From positions 493,115 through 557,114 of the forward strand of contig MCFL01000012.1 of assembly GCA_002102555.1 (NCBI GenBank): DNA of 64,000 nucleotides, read 5' to 3'. Every line of letters begins with the position of its first letter. Position 1 is the first letter of the stretch. Made by a program: the position numbers and the translations under genes. Below the pieces are notes generated by a model. It did not search any database, had not been told where the DNA came from, and worked only from the letters and a program-made list of their open reading frames with translations. This stretch comes from Catenaria anguillulae PL171 (lineage: Eukaryota > Blastocladiomycota > Blastocladiomycetes > Blastocladiales > Catenariaceae). This document shows positions 1 through 11,112 of the stretch, piece after piece.

Positions 1-644
1 ATGATTTGTCTGTCGGATCAAAAAAGTAAGGCAGCGTACCAGCAATGGTTGTGGGCCGATTGGGTGGAGCTGTGCAACGAGAATACCTATCGAGCATCAA
101 ATCAAGGTGATTAGAAGCTGGAAATGCTGGCGGAACCGAGGAGAGCGTACATGGTTTGATAGCGAGAAAGGAACATGACGAGAAACCAACCGCATCGTCA
201 AGCGGCCAAGACGGATGGAGAGCGTCATTTGAGAGCGTATGCACAAGTTACATACATGACATTAGGCATTCCGGTGAGAAAGCAGACGACAGAGTACTTG
301 AAATACTTGCCCAGAGAGCGGGTCGACGGCGAAGTCCGTCGTCTTCAAGTGATTGAACTTGGCGAAGAAACCTTGTCGATCTTCACACGCTCAATGCGTG
401 CAGAAGCGCGTCCCGCCGATCTTGCTTGATCTCAAGTGCGTTCTTCAAAGCACATTCCCATCAATACATAGCAATCATTTGTCTGCTATTGACTCCCGCG
501 AGGCAGGATGGAGAAGCGAAAGACTATGGGATATCAAGCGATTCGCATCATTGCCGACCGCCCAAGAGACTGACGTCTGACCACGCGCCATGTACCAAGA
601 TGTCCTGCCAGCTCATCACCATCCGTGCCTCGATTCCCAACTAA
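1..644. other. no gene recognised
   Basis: Only short overlapping frames (60-90 codons) occur here, with no recognisable domain, start context or splice pattern. I see nothing functional in it. The segment ends directly at the left arm of the inverted repeat. Confidence 0.5.
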
Positions 645-1227
645 ATGCAGGCCGGCCGGGCTAGCGACTGGGAGATTTTGTCTGGAACTATCATTCCCAC
701 TGCACAAGCCCCCAACCTGTCAGAAAACGCACCTCGGGTGACAAGCCATATATATACAGGCTGTAAAACCGCGTCCGAGAGCAGGTGTCCGTGGTACGAC
801 CGCATGTCCGGTAATTGTGAATCCTTTTGCGTCTCACAGGACCGTGTTCGAGTACTGCTAAACCGATATGCCAGGACGTGATTTTGAGTAGGGAGATGCA
901 TCAGAAATACTCATACATGCTTAAAGAGTAGGCTTACCTCCTTTTTCAAGAGCCTTCGACGAATTTGTGCAAGCAAAAAAGCAAAAAGATAGACACAAGC
1001 ACAATCGACTTTGAGCGGTTTCGAACACGGTCCTGTGAGACGCAAAAGGATTCACAATTACCGGACATGCGGTCGTACCACGGACACCTGCTCTCGGACG
1101 CGGTTTCACAGCCTGTATATATATGGCTTGTCACCCGAGGTGCGTTTTCTGACAGGTTGGGGGCTTGTGCAGTGGGAATGATAGTTCCAGACAAAATCTC
1201 CCAGTCGCTAGCTCGGCCGGCCTGCAT
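645..1227. repeat. 207-bp inverted repeat with 169-bp spacer
   Basis: Bases 645-851 are the reverse complement of 1021-1227 with two mismatches that I could find (near 659 and near 775), so the arms are about 99 percent identical. The spacer is 852-1020. Each arm starts or ends with the palindrome-rich word atgcaggccggcc and carries an internal tatatata. Apparent frames of 60-90 codons in the two arms are mirror images of each other and do not indicate a protein. No obvious target-site duplication flanks the pair. It could be a foldback or MITE-like element, or the product of a local inverted duplication. The identity implies recent origin or gene conversion. Confidence 0.85.
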
Positions 1228-2052
1228 CGTACGAGTTTTGGGTCTCCGCTTTTAATTGTTGCAAATGTACCTTGACCTAGCACGAAGTGGATAGGCGTGA
1301 CAGAGTGGGCTGGTCAAAGAGACCAGAAGCGAATTCCATAGAGGTTCAAAAATGCGGAGGCTCGATCCAGTCAACCGTTCTTATAGGATCCGTCGGCCGT
1401 TTTTCACGACAGAGGTGGGTGAAGTTCATGAATGGAACATGTGCAAGGAGGCAGGCAGGACGGGTTTCATGCAGCTTAAATATGGGGTGTAGGAGAGGTG
1501 CAAGCCAGCCGCGACAGGCTCGGCGGCGAACTTTTCGTTGGGTAAAGCGATATGTTCTTGTATTATTTTTTATGGCGACCGAAGCATTTTTCAATGTCGA
1601 TGAACGGAAGGAACAAGACACATCACCACACATTGATCGCGATTGAAATCGTTACTGGCCAGGTGTGTTTGTGATCGATATCGCACGCCCGGTTGATCGC
1701 AACCGACGATCCTTTGAACAAATGTGAGCAGTGGCTGGTGAAACGGCCGTGGCGTTTCTGAGCCGAAAGATTGGTCCCTCCCAATGATTGGCAGGGTACA
1801 TTTTCGGTCCATTTTTCTCATAGGGCACCAATTACGATCGCAAGACTGTCACATTGCAAGCGGCGAACCGGATTGCTTTGCTGGATGCAATTCAAGATGC
1901 GCTGGAGACGGTGTATTGGTATTGGCCAGGTACGTATGCTGATTTCCCCGCGCGCGTTTTGCAACTGACTGACATATAATTTACAATCACTCACTTCTCT
2001 CCATCTTTTTCCTGTATCTCCCTGCCTGCTTGTAGAGGCAGTCGGCGACAAC
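1228..2052. other. no gene recognised
   Basis: A 119-codon plus-strand frame (1287-1646) and a few shorter ones have no recognisable similarity and overlap frames on the other strand. Nothing can be supported as a gene. Confidence 0.4.
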
Positions 2053-2796
2053 ATGAAGGCAAACCTTGCACCAGTCGACCAGTTGCGGAAACCCCGCTCG
2101 TTGACACCAACGGCACCGGAATACCATTTTGCGAGTTACCTCGGGTCGTTCTCTTTTTCCGAGCTGCCAAACACCGCCGCCCGGCAATCACCCATTCATC
2201 CTTACTTTGCGCGTGCAGTCGCGTCCGGGCTCTCGGGAGGTGTATCCCTTGGCCATTCGCCCGCAACTTGGCCAAAGCCAGACAACGACAAGATTGACGT
2301 ATATCAAGCAATCAAGCTGCAATTTTGGTCGCCCTTTACTCACAGCCAAGTGTCCCAGCTGTTACGTGCACGATTGTCCAACCATCGTTCAGGCGCTTGG
2401 TGTGATGGTGTCGTGTATTTGAAGGATGGTGGAAAGTCGTTGGGCCTTGGTCGATTGCGGCATATGGTTGTGTATGAGAGCTTTGGCAGCGTGGTTGAAT
2501 CTGTGCTCCTTGAGCCGTTGAAGGTGCTGCACAAGGTTGATGAGCAATATGGGTCCAAGCTCATGATCTTGGAAGAGCCCAATACTCGCGATGCTCAGCT
2601 CGTTCCAGCCGAATCCCTCCTGTTTGGGTTTCACCTTTGTCCGGTTTTTTCAAGCCGAATCCGTGGTCGACACTCAGACGCCCGGTCCTTTGATGGCTCA
2701 AGAGCCGTCTACAAGCAATGGTGCGTGAATCATTATGCTGAAGAACACACAGCACACTTTTTTGGGGATGTGAAGAACAGGGACCTGTTTGAGTAA
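2053..2796 (+). CDS. hypothetical protein, 247 aa
   Basis: An uninterrupted frame with an ATG start runs for 247 codons in an otherwise gene-poor region. I do not recognise a family. The product has no clear signal peptide or membrane segment. It shows mixed hydrophobic and charged composition in its middle and a His/Asp-rich C-terminus. No intron is needed to keep the frame open. The 5-prime neighbour is the inverted repeat and the 3-prime neighbour is the convergently transcribed GPATCH1-like gene. It may be a genuine lineage-specific gene or part of a degenerate mobile element. Confidence rests on length alone. Confidence 0.4.
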   Translation: MKANLAPVDQLRKPRSLTPTAPEYHFASYLGSFSFSELPNTAARQSPIHPYFARAVASGLSGGVSLGHSPATWPKPDNDKIDVYQAIKLQFWSPFTHSQVSQLLRARLSNHRSGAWCDGVVYLKDGGKSLGLGRLRHMVVYESFGSVVESVLLEPLKVLHKVDEQYGSKLMILEEPNTRDAQLVPAESLLFGFHLCPVFSSRIRGRHSDARSFDGSRAVYKQWCVNHYAEEHTAHFFGDVKNRDLFE

Positions 2797-3185
2797 GCGA
2801 TGCAGTGTTGTGGGTATAATACACCTTGCCGTCTCGCCGTTCTTCTGGACTGGATGGGTCAACTACGCCTGCTGGAGCGTTATAGATTGCTATCAAATGT
2901 GGACTGACACTTACTGCAGTCGATCGTTGTTGACCACATATGGTCGCGTTGCTGATAACTCAACAGCACACAACCACGTCTGACCACATGCTACGAACAA
3001 ATGACAGCAGTTTACATCAGGCGGTCAAGCTTGGTCAAGACGAATTATGAGCAGATCAGATGGGAATGCTTTCGACAACGGTGATCAAGTGCAGATACTA
3101 GTTGTGCAGCCGGTTGAGTAATCCCGGTTTCGTGATGGAACAGCGCATGTTTTGGAGTCAGGGATCACAAAGACGCACAAGTAAA
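2797..3185. other. intergenic, 3-prime ends of two genes
   Basis: This 389-bp gap lies between converging coding regions. I see no further gene and no clear structured RNA. It presumably holds the two 3-prime untranslated regions. Confidence 0.4.
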
Positions 3186-5642
3186 TCAAAATTCATCACC
3201 AAACGACAGGGTTGTCGTCTTTGCACCAACCCTCTTCCTTTTGTTCTTTTTGCCCTCGACCGCACCTGCCCTCCTTTCGCCCTCATCTGCTTCCACATCC
3301 GCATCTGCGGCCCGCTTGCGTTTAAACAGCCTCGGCTTGAACGAGTCCACTTGTGTTGTCCCCGCCAAAGCATCTCGCTCATCTACCCTCTCGTACTCGC
3401 CTGCCTGTGCCATTTCTCTAGCCTCGCCCTTGACTCTCAACGCCGGCGGAACAGCAATCCCCGCGTCTTCCAACTGGTGCATGGCCAACACCCTCGCGAC
3501 CGCATCTGCCGCAATGTGGGTCTCGCCCTCGCCCACCTCGACCTGCGGCATATCCTCCGCATCCAACGCCGGCCCCAGCGCACGCTGCGCAAGCCGCGCC
3601 ACCGCATCGCCAAAGATCTTGTCAAACACCTCTTGCGGCGGCCGGGGCATGCTGGCAAGCGGATCGACCCACGCGACATGTGCAGGCGTTTCGGCCGCAA
3701 CGTGCGACCTCGGATCGAGTTTGAACGGGTTTGCGCCCCTTGCGCCTTCCAGGATCGACTGCATGGTCGCCTCGTTCAAGTGCTCGTCGACCTCGGGGCC
3801 GACGTCGCCACCTAGACCACTGGGTCCGCTGCCGCCCGCGTTGTGCTTGCCGTGCGGTGGCGCGACGCCAAACCTTTTGCACACGAGTCGAGTTGGGAAA
3901 AAGTCTGTAATTGTGCGTGTCATGGCACCAAACATGCTCATGGCTGCTGCCGATGCGGCGGGATCGCCTCCAGCCGTGGAGGTAGACGTCGTCGCCCCCG
4001 CGTCTGTGTCGGCAGCAGCAGGCGTCGCATCGCCGACTTGCACCTCGGCGCGTGTGAACCGCGCTTCGAGCATGGCCGACATGGGCCGAAACAGCGACGC
4101 GGTCGAGGCGAATTCAGATTGCTCTGCGTCAGAAAGGATCTGTGAATTGCGACAAAAATGGGCAAGGTCAGCCCTTTCCCCCACAAGTGCTGGATATGCC
4201 CCATAGCGTACCGGCGGATCTGTTGAGTTGCCAGCACAAAACTCGCAGTAGGCAAGAAATCGGGCGCGCTTGTCGCCCGTAAATGGTTTGTGTGGCGCAT
4301 TAAGAGCTGCTTGCGCGATTTCTTTGGATACTTTCTTGATTGTCGGATGTGCGGCCATGGATGGCAAGGGTGGCGGCGGCGGGATCGGGAGCTGCGGCAT
4401 GCCTGAGGGCAGGGGTGGTGGGGGCGGAATCGAAAGTCCGTGCGGTAACCGCATGACAGGGAGCCCCGTGAGCGGAGGAAGTGGCATTGGTGGAAACGGC
4501 GTGCCTGGTGGGAGTGGGGGGACGAGAACAGTCGGTCCAGGTGGCGGCAACTTTGCGATTGGCGGCTTCGGCTTCCAGCCCTCGGGTACTCGGACAGTAG
4601 CGGCAGGTGCGCTCAAAACGACGCCGCGCGCGCACACAATGAACCCTGGGATGGCTCGCATACCGTCGCTGCACACGTCGGTTGCACCAATCGGTGTGTC
4701 GTACGCTTTCGAAGCCGGCTCGATTGGGTGCTTCTTGGACAAGCGCGGGAGAGCGACCCGGCCAAGCCCAGTGCCCTCATCGTCCTCTTGATCCGAGTAC
4801 ACAGCCACATCCTCGTCCATGTCGTCCTCGTTGAGAATGCCGACACCGATCCCGCCGCGAATCCCTAGCGGGGCGGCTCGCTTGCGAGAAGACGAGGAAG
4901 CAGTGGGTTCCGATAAGGGGCGGATGATGGATACATGGTTGGTTGAATGATATCCGAGGCCATGGCGGTCGCGCTTGGTTGGTGGAATGAAGGATGGCCA
5001 GGTGGTAGACGACGATGTTGAGAGCGCTGAGCGAAAGCCGAGGCGGCGTAAGAGACGATGACCAGGCGAATCAGCCGAGTCAGATTGAGTCGCCGGGACG
5101 AGCAGCCCGAGCAGATCTTTTGATTGAACTTGCTGGGTACGGGACTCTTTTGGGTCGGATGCCCGTTGATGTTGAATGGCCCGAAGTTGCTTGCCGTCGA
5201 GGGCTTCCTCAAGATCCTCCTCGTCCATGTAATCTTCGGGCCGCATTGTTTTGCGCTCCGACCTGGTCGACCGTGAGGATTCAAAGGTTGATGGCTGCCA
5301 TCCTGCGTGTCATGCACATGTGGACGTCAGGGCACGACTCGGTCCGGTCCCACCAATGTGCTGGCTGGTACACTCTGTTTCGTACGTACCTTCTTTGCTG
5401 CCCACTGTGTTGTAGTACCCAGCGGAAAACCCGCCCTTGAACGCGCCGTGCAGTCGCTTGCGGCCTTGCTCATCCGTTACTTCTTGCTTCCATACCGGCA
5501 CAAACCCTTGACCTTGGCCCTGTCGTCCGCGGATGCGGCGTTCGATGGCGCCGGATTCGGGTGTGTGGGCCAAGGGCGTGCCGACGCGGGCATACGAGGT
5601 GAAGGTTGAGGACGATGACGGTGACGATCGATGGAGATCCAT
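3186..5642 (-). CDS. GPATCH1/TGH-like splicing factor
   Basis: Two exons, 5642-5390 and 5302-3186, join across an 87-nt intron (gtacgtacg...cacgcag) into 789 codons. Family hallmarks appear in order. Exon 1 has the [20 protein letters not shown] block, which joins across the splice to [10 protein letters not shown]. Next come [12 protein letters not shown] (about residue 105), a GIGVG-acidic motif, and C-terminal MFGAMTR...LVCKRFGV (about residues 555-580). The family acts in pre-mRNA splicing in the nucleus, and the basic tail KKNKRKR fits nuclear import. The stretch where a G-patch should follow LLRRLGF (about 170) lacks the usual glycine pattern. A polyproline tract lies near 330-395. An upstream in-frame ATG at 5663 is the alternative start. 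Confidence 0.85.
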
Positions 5643-6880
5643 GGCAGTTGAGATCAAGTGCACCGAGTGCTGCGAAAAATGGAATACACGTATGTTCGGG
5701 TTGAGGGCTTAGCCATTTGCGATGATATGCGTCTTTGGAAGCTTGAAGTGGAGGGCATAGATGATCATCATGTGGTGGAATGGCGGAATGACCATGAGAA
5801 ATTGGCCGCGATTCCCTCCTCTGTTCACCGCGATTTCCCTCCGCCACCCAAGTGTCCAGTCTGCAGCAGTTGCGTCTGCCAACGTCAGGGAAGCACTTGC
5901 CGTCCAACCGATCATCAATCGGACTACGGCGTAAGAGATGACATCTGCACATCGAAACTTGAGCCTGGGTTCCTCCTTTTCGTCTGAAGGCCATCGGAAC
6001 GTGCACATGGCAGACCCGAGGCAGGGGTGTTGCATCAAGTCTCCACCCTTATTCGAGCTTCTGATCGTCTTGGTCATTAGCGAGGAGATATCATATCAAT
6101 GTGCACTATGTATGTGTGGCAGCCTCCACCGCATCCCGCTTTCGATCGCGAAGATTGCGCGCGCCAGCACGTCGGTGGGTTGGGCCCAGGGTGAAGTGAG
6201 ACAAGTTTCAAATCAAGCTTAAATTCCCAGCATCACCTGCATGCATTTCGTGTGCCTGATGTTCATATCGATATGTTCTTAATTTCAGATATTCTTGATG
6301 TTCATCTACATCTTCCAGCTTCTGCCAGTTTGTCCAAATCTCCGAGTCCGGGGGTCATCGAAAATGGTTTCAGTGACGTTCGCTGCAATGCAACTCGCCG
6401 AAACCTTATGAAAGCAGCCAGTCGTCCATATCAAGTTTTAGTTGCAATCCTCGCATAAACATGCATATGGAGCATGGGTCCCGTCGTGGTATACTTGGTC
6501 GCGTTTGGCGCAGGCAGCACCGTTTCAGCGATTACGATGGGCTGACGCAAGTCGCCGTCGTCATGACTGCTTGCTTTGCCACGAAGCATGAGCATTGGAA
6601 ATGACTCTTGAAGAACGAGCACATGCACCAGCCCTCAAGTTCAGCACGTTGGATGGAGATCGGTGGGCGAGGTCGAATCGGAGGTCAGTGCGCAAGCCCC
6701 CCCAAACAAAAAAGCCGCCGATTCCGTCAAGAAAACACTCGAGCAAAGCCTCCCGAATCCCGATGCCTTCTGTGATAAAAAACGTGGAGCCAGGCCCAAG
6801 CTGCCCTCATGTTGCGAATCATCGAAAAATCCGAGACGTTTCGTCTCCCGTCACTGCTTGCTGCTACTTGTTTGCCTGGT
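5643..6880. other. no gene recognised
   Basis: About 1.2 kb between the GPATCH1-like gene (minus strand) and the STE12 leader. Short frames here, for example around 6600-7010, lack recognisable similarity. It must include the promoter of the GPATCH1-like gene. Confidence 0.4.
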
Positions 6881-8124
6881 GCCCTCAACCTCAAACAAAT
6901 CTCTTCTCTCCGCTATTTTGACGCACTCGCCTCCAGTATATACTCGCCTCCACAACTGCTTCGCTTCGGTACCAACGCACCGTCTCCATCACTCGAACGT
7001 TGGACGCCGATAGCATCCATTCATCGAGCCCCGGCCCCATTCCAACCAGCTGGCCGTCCCGCCACCGTCTTGGTCTCGCCTTGTCACCTGTTGCAACCTC
7101 GAGGCGCTCTGCTACAATTAGTACGGTGATTTTTCATTATCCATTCATTACACGTCCATCTCTCGACCGTCCATTCCTGCGCCCCATCCACCACCACCCA
7201 TCCACTCTCCTCTGCGCCCGTTTCCGTTTGTTGTCGTCCGTTTGTAATTGGCCCACGTTGGCTCCTCAAGATTGTCGCCGCCGCCCAGAGAGCGTTGCAC
7301 ATCTTCAAACTCTGTTCACCTCAATTCAAAACACAATCTCTCCCCCTCGCCATCGCCCACTGTCTCAAATCATTCCCTCACTTTTCACTTCACTCGCACC
7401 CACTGGCTGTCTCAACCTGCTCCATTTTCTCTGCACTCCCCCAGATTCTGATACACGGTACTCCATCCTGACACACTCTGATTTGACACACTTGCCCCGA
7501 CCATGACCGCCGCCGCCGTCCCCATGCTCATTCATGTCTTTCTCTGCGGGCTCGCTCGGTACCTGCACACTCGTGGACCAGCATACTCACCATGCCAGTA
7601 CGAAACTTGTTTCAATATGTAGCCGATTGCCTTTTTCACCACCCGGCCGGTCCCGACCCAGTTCAGCCCTTCGTCGCTCGCCCAAGTGTCCATTCATCCC
7701 CACTCAATGTCCGTTCCTTGAATTTGTTTGCTGCCTTTTTCCAGAGACTGCGTCCATGCCGTTGCAAGGCTTTGTCCGCATATCGCATGTATTCTCGTGC
7801 GAGCTTGTGCAGACCCACCCCGCAATTCCTCTTGTCGCACATCCGTCCATCTGTCTCGCACGAGTGCACGAGCGAGCGTCTCGCGCTTTCTCGTGCAATG
7901 ATGCCTCCTTCATGTCCCTCAGCTTGGACGCCCCTCGCGTTTCGTTTCCGCTCCAATGAACTCGACACGCCTCTGACCTGACTCTCTGGCTGCGACTAAC
8001 ACTAACGGATTGACGGCCCACTCTTGTCTGCAGTCATTTTTACATTGAGGCAAGCAAGCACCACTATTGACACACTCGTCAAGTGCAAACCGACTCGTCG
8101 CCACCGCTTGCCGCCGCCGTCGCC
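6881..8124 (+). promoter_or_regulatory. pyrimidine-rich region upstream of STE12
   Basis: From about 6880 to the STE12 ATG the plus strand is strongly C/T-rich with many cca, ctc and tcc runs. That is typical of a fungal promoter plus long 5-prime leader. Frames across it are Pro/Ser/Arg-rich low-complexity translations with no family. Several upstream ATGs occur, including one opening a 39-codon frame at 7503. The transcription start and any leader intron cannot be fixed from sequence alone. Confidence 0.5.
7503..7622 (+). other. possible upstream ORF in STE12 leader, 39 codons
   Basis: The ATG at 7503 sits in a fair context (ccgaccatga) and is followed by 39 codons and a TAG, about 500 bp before the STE12 start. 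If the STE12 messenger begins upstream of it, this would be a translated leader frame that could damp STE12 expression. The N-terminal part is Ala/Val/Leu-rich. No evidence of conservation is available here, so the call is tentative. Confidence 0.25.
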
Positions 8125-11112
8125 ATGAACCCGGACACGACCAGCTCCACTCCCAACGCGGCCAACGCTATTCCGCAAGGCGACAGCAGCCACTTTGCGT
8201 CCCAGCAGCAACCGCAACCGCCGCAGCCCGCCGTCCAACACGAGCAACACCAGGCTCAGCACGATGGCGAGCATCACCACCATCAGCAACAACAACAGCA
8301 CCAGCAGCAGCAGCAGCACCACCACCACCAGCACTCGCCACTCGTTGGCCATGGCCACGGGCAGTACTACCAGTATGAGCGAGTGCCATCGTCCATGGAC
8401 TCGCCGCAGCTTGGCCATCCCCAATACCATCAGCACCAGCATCAGCATCAACAGCAGCACATGCAAATGCCCGCCGCTTACGGCCCACCCACGCCGCAGC
8501 ACACGCCCATTCACCTCACTAATGGCAGCAGCAGCCATGCCCAACAGCAGCACCAGCAGCAGATTGTGGACATGCAGCCGTACCAACAACACCAGCACCA
8601 GCAGCAACACCAGCAGCAACACCAATATCAGCACCAAGTGTACGCTGCCGCGAGCCCCGTCCTGTCACACCCAGGCACTCCCAACCCTCAGCCGCGTCCA
8701 TTCACACCCAGCAACTTGCCATTGACTGCCCCTGGCAGCGTCGCCAACTCGCCAGCTCCGCCCGCGCCGGTCGTGGTCGGTACGCCCGCCCCTGGCCCAA
8801 TGGATCTGCCCTACACCAATGGTGGTGTAGCAACTGGCCCACCACCCTCGGTTGCGCCGTCGCCTGCCCTGGGCCCTGGCTCGCACATGGGCACTCCTCA
8901 GCAGCAGCCAACGACACTTGCCGGTGCTGCCGCTGCTCCTCTTCAGCAACAAATGGGCAACTTGTCGCTCACGGAACAGCTGTCGCACTTGCACTTTTTC
9001 CTCGCAACGGCACCCACAAACTGGCAGCCGCACGAGCGCATTCGCCGATTCCTGCTCCCCTCGGGCGAGCATGTGTCCTGTGTCCTGCACAACAACTTGT
9101 TCCACATCACGGGTACCGACATTGTCCGTGCGCTTCTCTTTCGGTTCCAAGCTATTGGCCGCCCTGTCCGCAACCTCAAAAAGTTTGAAGAAGGGATCTT
9201 TTCGGATTTGCGCAACCTCAAGCCGGGCGTCGATGCAAGCTTGGAGACCAACCGGTCCGAGTTTCTCGAGTGGCTGTACAAGCACAATTGCGTGCGCACG
9301 CAAAAGAAGCAAAAGGTGTTCTACTGGTTTTCGGTGCCTTGGGATCAACTCTTTTACGATGCACTCGAGCGCGATCTCAAGCGCGAAGCACTCGGCATGG
9401 AACCCACGTCGGTCCCAGTGGCCATGCCGCCGCCCGAGATGCCCACAGTTGCCGGAAACCCGTTGCTTCGCCAGCATTTCGAGCAGCAGCATTTGCATCA
9501 GCAGCAGCTCGAGCTGCAAAGACAACAACAGCTCGAGATTCAGAACAGGCGTGTCCAGACCCAAGGCGCGGGTGGCAGCAACGCAAGCGTAGGTACCTCG
9601 TCGCCATCGCTTCCGGGCTCGCCTGCTGTCCCTGGCTCCCGCCCGCGTACTCCTCAAGTTGGCCCAGGCACCTCGGCTGCCGCAGCGTCCATGAATGGCA
9701 ATCTGCGCCAACATGTCGTGATTGCCGCGGCTGCCGCGCAGTCGCCGTACATGGGCCCCGGGTCTGCTGTGCAAAGTCCCATGGTCGGGCCTGGCTCATT
9801 CCAAGGGACGCCTCAACAATCGGCCGTGTATCCGCCGCACATGCAGCAACAACAGCAGCAGCAGCAGCAGCATGTGGATAACGGCAACTCTGCAGCTGCA
9901 GGCTCGCCACTCGTCGGGAATGCAACCGCGCTGGCCATGCCACCTCCGCCGCCGCCTGTATCGGTCGTCACTTCACAGGATACCATGGCATTCGGGTCTG
10001 GCGGGCATCCCAACATGCCTCTGCTTGCGCAAGGCCTTGCCATTTCCACGGTTCCGCAGCATCACCAGCAGCAGCACCACTCCAACGTGGCCTCTCCAGT
10101 GACATCCATGCCCGTCTCAGCCGCCGGCACGCCTCTGCTGCCGCACCGCACCATGTCCGGCTCGGAACTCCCCCACCAGAACCACCCGGGCCGAATCCTC
10201 ATCTCTGGCTTGATTGATCCCATGTCACAGCAATCCACCCCCGTTGTTGGCACGCCAATGGACCTCGCATCGGTCTCGAGCCCCTACGTTTCGCAGCCTC
10301 AGGTGCTCATGACGCCCACGGACCCTAATGCGCCCATGCTGTCTGCGCCCATCATGACGGCTACACCCGACCGTGGGCTGCAGTCGGTCAATCCTCAGCA
10401 ATTGTCTCCGTTCGGCTCTGCAGCAGATGCGCAGCAACAGCAGCAGCAAACTCCGCTCATTGGTAGCATGCCCACGCCTACCCAGCAAGCCATGTTTTCG
10501 CCGCCGCCCGTCGTCAATGGCGCGCACGTCCAGGGATCGTCTACGTCCTTGTCGCCACCGCCCGCCACTTCAACCCCGTCGGCAGCCGGTCCCTCGTCGT
10601 CCGTGTTCATGTCGGGCGAGGATCCGTTCAAGGATCTGCACTTTGCCTGGGACGACACGGCCGTTGATTACATGTTGCACGCCAATCAAAACACACATCC
10701 ACCCACGACCTCGGCGCTGTCGGCCGCGCTCCTCGTCGACGCCAATCCGGCTGCTGCTGCCTCGGCCGCACGCGTCAATGGTAGCAACGGCAATGCGTCT
10801 GACCGCGACCCGTTGCGCTCGGTCCTTGGCGGTGGGCTGTCAAAGAAGCGCCGCAACTCGACCCTGCTCAAGACCTTTTCGCGGCGGCTTTCGCTGTCCA
10901 AGGAGCTCATTGACTTGTACCAGATTGCCGATAGCAACAGCCAGGCGTCGTCGGGTTTGGATTTGCACTCGTCCGTGCCGATTCCGCAGGACATTGCCAT
11001 GAACTTCCAGGCAAGAGCGAGTGGGCTAGCCGCGGCCGCGGGCTTGCCTGGCCCAAGTGCAAACGGGTCTGCAGAGGGCGGAGCAGTGGCAGATGCGAGC
11101 AACTCCTTGTAA
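8125..11112 (+). CDS. STE12-family transcription factor
   Basis: A single exon of 995 codons. I start it at the ATG 8125 (gccgtcgccatgaac). The frame stays open a little further upstream, but only from a GTG. The STE DNA-binding domain lies at about residues 283-425, with LHFFLATAPTNW, VSCVLHNNLFHITGTDIVR, KKFEEGIFSDLRNLK, CVRTQKKQKVFYWFSVPWD and ALERDLKREALG all present. This factor is the nuclear output of pheromone/filamentation MAPK signalling. The N-terminus is extremely Gln/His-rich and the middle is Pro/Gln/Ser-rich, so probably disordered activation regions. The C-terminus has KKRRNS and FSRRLS, candidate basic or phosphosite motifs. No C2H2 fingers are visible, unlike filamentous Ascomycota and Basidiomycota homologues. 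Confidence 0.95.
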   Translation: MNPDTTSSTPNAANAIPQGDSSHFASQQQPQPPQPAVQHEQHQAQHDGEHHHHQQQQQHQQQQQHHHHQHSPLVGHGHGQYYQYERVPSSMDSPQLGHPQYHQHQHQHQQQHMQMPAAYGPPTPQHTPIHLTNGSSSHAQQQHQQQIVDMQPYQQHQHQQQHQQQHQYQHQVYAAASPVLSHPGTPNPQPRPFTPSNLPLTAPGSVANSPAPPAPVVVGTPAPGPMDLPYTNGGVATGPPPSVAPSPALGPGSHMGTPQQQPTTLAGAAAAPLQQQMGNLSLTEQLSHLHFFLATAPTNWQPHERIRRFLLPSGEHVSCVLHNNLFHITGTDIVRALLFRFQAIGRPVRNLKKFEEGIFSDLRNLKPGVDASLETNRSEFLEWLYKHNCVRTQKKQKVFYWFSVPWDQLFYDALERDLKREALGMEPTSVPVAMPPPEMPTVAGNPLLRQHFEQQHLHQQQLELQRQQQLEIQNRRVQTQGAGGSNASVGTSSPSLPGSPAVPGSRPRTPQVGPGTSAAAASMNGNLRQHVVIAAAAAQSPYMGPGSAVQSPMVGPGSFQGTPQQSAVYPPHMQQQQQQQQQHVDNGNSAAAGSPLVGNATALAMPPPPPPVSVVTSQDTMAFGSGGHPNMPLLAQGLAISTVPQHHQQQHHSNVASPVTSMPVSAAGTPLLPHRTMSGSELPHQNHPGRILISGLIDPMSQQSTPVVGTPMDLASVSSPYVSQPQVLMTPTDPNAPMLSAPIMTATPDRGLQSVNPQQLSPFGSAADAQQQQQQTPLIGSMPTPTQQAMFSPPPVVNGAHVQGSSTSLSPPPATSTPSAAGPSSSVFMSGEDPFKDLHFAWDDTAVDYMLHANQNTHPPTTSALSAALLVDANPAAAASAARVNGSNGNASDRDPLRSVLGGGLSKKRRNSTLLKTFSRRLSLSKELIDLYQIADSNSQASSGLDLHSSVPIPQDIAMNFQARASGLAAAAGLPGPSANGSAEGGAVADASNSL

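Noticed and set aside
3241-4206. 321-codon plus-strand frame, Ala/Ser-rich
   Set aside because: It is the antisense shadow of the GPATCH1-like exon, whose minus-strand translation has clear family motifs.
8083-8124. STE12 start upstream at 8083
   Set aside because: The frame is open there but the codon is GTG. The first ATG in good context is 8125.
8002-8637. 211-codon minus-strand frame rich in Leu and Val
   Set aside because: It is the reverse complement of the CAG/CAC repeats of STE12. The Leu/Val runs are repeat artefacts, not membrane helices.
8665-9774. 369-codon minus-strand frame
   Set aside because: Antisense to the STE12 DNA-binding domain, which is unmistakable on the plus strand.
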